This document shows positions 62,706-64,000 of a stretch of DNA of 64,000 nucleotides, piece after piece. The notes beneath the pieces are model-generated. The model did no database searches. It was not told where the DNA came from and worked only from the letters and a program-made list of their open reading frames with translations. Each line of letters opens with the position of its first letter. The first letter of the stretch is position 1. Origin of the DNA: Sphingobacteriaceae bacterium (GTDB lineage Bacteria; Bacteroidota; Bacteroidia; B-17B0; Aurantibacillaceae); contig NVQB01000001.1 in NCBI GenBank assembly GCA_002319075.1, forward strand, positions 5,022,001-5,086,000. The letters run 5' to 3'. The translations under genes were made by a program, and so were the position numbers.

Positions 62706-63162
62706 GAGTTGTAGTATTAAGGTGTTTAACTTTTTTGTAGACATAGAAAAGGGGTATAAAACCAAAGAATCCGAAAGAACAGTCTATGAGTTGGTGAAAA
62801 AATGGAATACCTCTAACTGGTCCACAAATAAAGGCCAATGGAAATACCGCAAAACAGGCGGCCATAGCAATGATGAGATTTGCTTTGTACCTTTTAGGAT
62901 CGATAAAGACAGGAATGAAAAATAAAGCTATGATAATATGTGCAAAGGCCAACCAATCTGTTCCGTAAAGAACAAGATCGGGTGTTTGTGAAATGGCCAA
63001 ATAAATAGCTTCAATCCATAAAGTGATAAAGTCTGGAAACGCATTTTTGTGTTTGATTAAAAAGTCCATTTCTGTTCTTAGTGGAAAAGCGGTGACACCG
63101 CTTATTACGAGTAATACAATAAAAATGACTAAGGCTGCTCTGATTTTAGTTAGTGGTTTCAT
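62689..63162 (-). CDS. four-helix membrane protein between the Coq4-like genes
   Basis: 157 residues with about four TMs (8-26, 66-84, 93-111, 122-140). Periplasmic loop PLRTEMDFLIKHKNAFPD and LYGTDWLAFAHIIIALFFIPVFIDPKRYK are notable. No family name recognised. Sandwiched between two Coq4-like genes (3 nt upstream, 17-nt overlap downstream), so it probably works with them. Confidence 0.75.
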   Translation of the reverse strand: MKPLTKIRAALVIFIVLLVISGVTAFPLRTEMDFLIKHKNAFPDFITLWIEAIYLAISQTPDLVLYGTDWLAFAHIIIALFFIPVFIDPKRYKANLIIAMAACFAVFPLAFICGPVRGIPFFHQLIDCSFGFFGFIPLFYVYKKVKHLNTTTHEYTR

Positions 63163-63165
63163 GTG

Positions 63166-63660
63166 TTAAATGTTAGGGTTAAATATTTTGTTTTGTAATA
63201 GACCTAGATCTTCATTCAGCAACTGTTTGAAATCCCAGTGCCTTATAGAAGTAGATTGTAGTCCTTTTTTAAAAGACAGAGTGAAATAGCCTATTTTGTC
63301 GGGAAATAATAGAGCCGTGAAGATACAGGTACCTGTAGTGAAAAAAGAAGGCTTACCATTTCCGAGTAGGAAAAATTGCATCGCTGCTTCGTCTATAACA
63401 TTTGTTGAGTAGTTTAATAAAATATGAAAGATATCGTGTCGTTCTGCTTTAGGAATGGGTTCAAATTTTTCCTTTTTATAAAATTTACCTAAACATTTTC
63501 CTAGTGTTCCATCCGGGTAATTTAAAAAGTCTTCAGGCGTTAAATCCCAGGCAACCCTACTCTTGTTTAATCCGGCATGAATAGGAACACCTTTTTCAAG
63601 TAGCCATAAAACTGTCTTGGCTCTCCATGATTTCTCGGTTTGATAATTAATTTCAATCAT
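63166..63660 (-). CDS. Coq4-like protein B
   Basis: 164 residues. HDIFHILLNYSTNVIDE again gives HDxxH-x11-E, then AMQFFLLGNGK, LGKCLGKFYKKEKFEPI and the closing FKQLLNEDLGLLQNKIF, all aligned with protein A. First gene of the structural operon after the regulator. Paralogue pair retained in tandem. Confidence 0.78.
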   Translation of the reverse strand: MIEINYQTEKSWRAKTVLWLLEKGVPIHAGLNKSRVAWDLTPEDFLNYPDGTLGKCLGKFYKKEKFEPIPKAERHDIFHILLNYSTNVIDEAAMQFFLLGNGKPSFFTTGTCIFTALLFPDKIGYFTLSFKKGLQSTSIRHWDFKQLLNEDLGLLQNKIFNPNI

Positions 63661-63680
63661 TTTACATTATATTAAAAAGC

Positions 63681-63697
63681 ACTTTGTATTTCAAAGT
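63681..63697. promoter_or_regulatory. candidate operator ACTTTG-N5-CAAAGT
   Basis: Perfect 6-bp inverted repeat with a 5-nt spacer in the 54-nt gap between the winged-helix regulator and Coq4-like B. Placed where a regulator of the operon would bind. Inference only. Confidence 0.4.
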
Positions 63698-63714
63698 AAT
63701 TGGACAAAAAAATA

Positions 63715-64000
63715 TTAATCTAATTTTCTCAATAATTTTTCAAGAGCATCGAGGTGTTCTTCAAATGCCTTCACCCCGGTTTTAGTCGCGCTATAGGTAG
63801 TTAAAGTCTTTTTTCCAACAAACTCTTTTTTTATGTGTACGAATCCTTCTTTCTCCAATGCAGAAGAATGGCTCGCGAGATTCCCATCTGTTACCTGCAG
63901 TAAATCCTTTAAAGTATTAAAATCAACACTATCGTTCACCATAAGTACACTCATAATGCCAAGTCTAACCCTGCTTTCGAAGGCCTTGTGGAGTTTATGA
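63715..64000 (-). CDS. winged-helix transcriptional regulator, N-terminus cut by window edge
   Basis: The last 95 residues are seen. HKLHKAFESRVRLGIMSVL, then FNTLKDLLQVTDGNLASHSSALEKEGFV (recognition helix region) and KKTLTTYSATKTGVKAFEEHLDALEKLL fit the HTH_34/ArsR-MarR-like regulators. Start lies just outside. It leads the Coq4-like/DUF4173 operon and probably controls it. Confidence 0.88.
   Translation of the reverse strand, partial: HKLHKAFESRVRLGIMSVLMVNDSVDFNTLKDLLQVTDGNLASHSSALEKEGFVHIKKEFVGKKTLTTYSATKTGVKAFEEHLDALEKLLRKLD

Noticed and set aside
1-64000. CRISPR array, tRNA, rRNA or tmRNA genes
   Set aside because: No regularly spaced direct repeats and no cloverleaf or rRNA-like conserved sequence was recognised in reading either strand.

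Overview
The window is an AT-rich chromosomal segment of a member of the Bacteroidota, probably a free-living aerobe. The evidence is type IX secretion sorting domains of both kinds (type A, and the CHU_C or gliding-motility type B), lipoproteins with Bacteroidota-style signals, promoters of the TAnnTTTG (-7) type, a lack of Shine-Dalgarno sequences, and many families seen mainly in this phylum (DUF4476, head-GIN domain, HU-CCDC81/SPOR, OstA-like LptA/LptD relatives, DUF7033 deacetylase). No rRNA, tRNA, CRISPR array, transposase or phage gene was seen. I cannot name a species.

Layout. 1-1.8 kb: rpsO-pnp operon (pnp cut by the left edge), with a terminator and an intergenic inverted repeat. 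1.9-11.6 kb: three very large secreted repeat proteins that are paralogues of one another, one with a type A sorting tail and two with PKD plus type B tails. 11.7-20.2 kb: housekeeping and metabolism (cytochrome c lipoprotein, carB, RNA-binding protein, Rid protein, paaZ, a DUF4476 protein, a degenerate DEAD-box ATPase, an orphan OmpR-type regulator). 20.3-23.7 kb is the accessory part: an RNase HI gene broken in an A9 tract, a VF530 protein, small ORFs, and a 1.36-kb block bounded by 15-bp direct repeats that carries hairpin-forming GC-rich repeats and two small membrane-protein genes. 23.7-33.3 kb: ung, a YwqK-like protein, a coupled GNAT/CoA-binding/MFS operon, a subtilase with its lipoprotein partner, DUF1571-LysM, HU-SPOR, hemJ and a thioesterase.

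33.3-43.6 kb is an envelope-polysaccharide/LPS region: LptF/G permease, GT4, GT2 and an OstA-like protein in one operon joined by 8-nt overlaps, then another GT2, a flippase and a further GT4. 43.6-51.2 kb is regulatory: a propeller-type LytS-like sensor kinase with its LytTR regulator, and an ECF sigma/anti-sigma pair followed by a head-GIN/beta-barrel fusion. 51.3-59.4 kb holds MgtC, kynurenine 3-monooxygenase, a decayed DUF4143 ATPase fragment, a YdeI-like protein, tilS, cdsA, MarC and a DUF7033 deacetylase. 59.4-64 kb is a tight one-direction operon of mostly membrane proteins (small membrane protein, DgkA-like, DUF1361, DUF4173, two Coq4-like proteins around a four-helix membrane protein) behind a winged-helix regulator. 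This last module is the best candidate for an undescribed system.

Genes are packed closely. Operon junctions repeatedly use the 8-nt overlap ATGNNTAR, several convergent pairs meet within or across their stop codons, and several genes have a -7 promoter element only 4-9 nt before the start codon, suggesting leaderless or nearly leaderless mRNAs.
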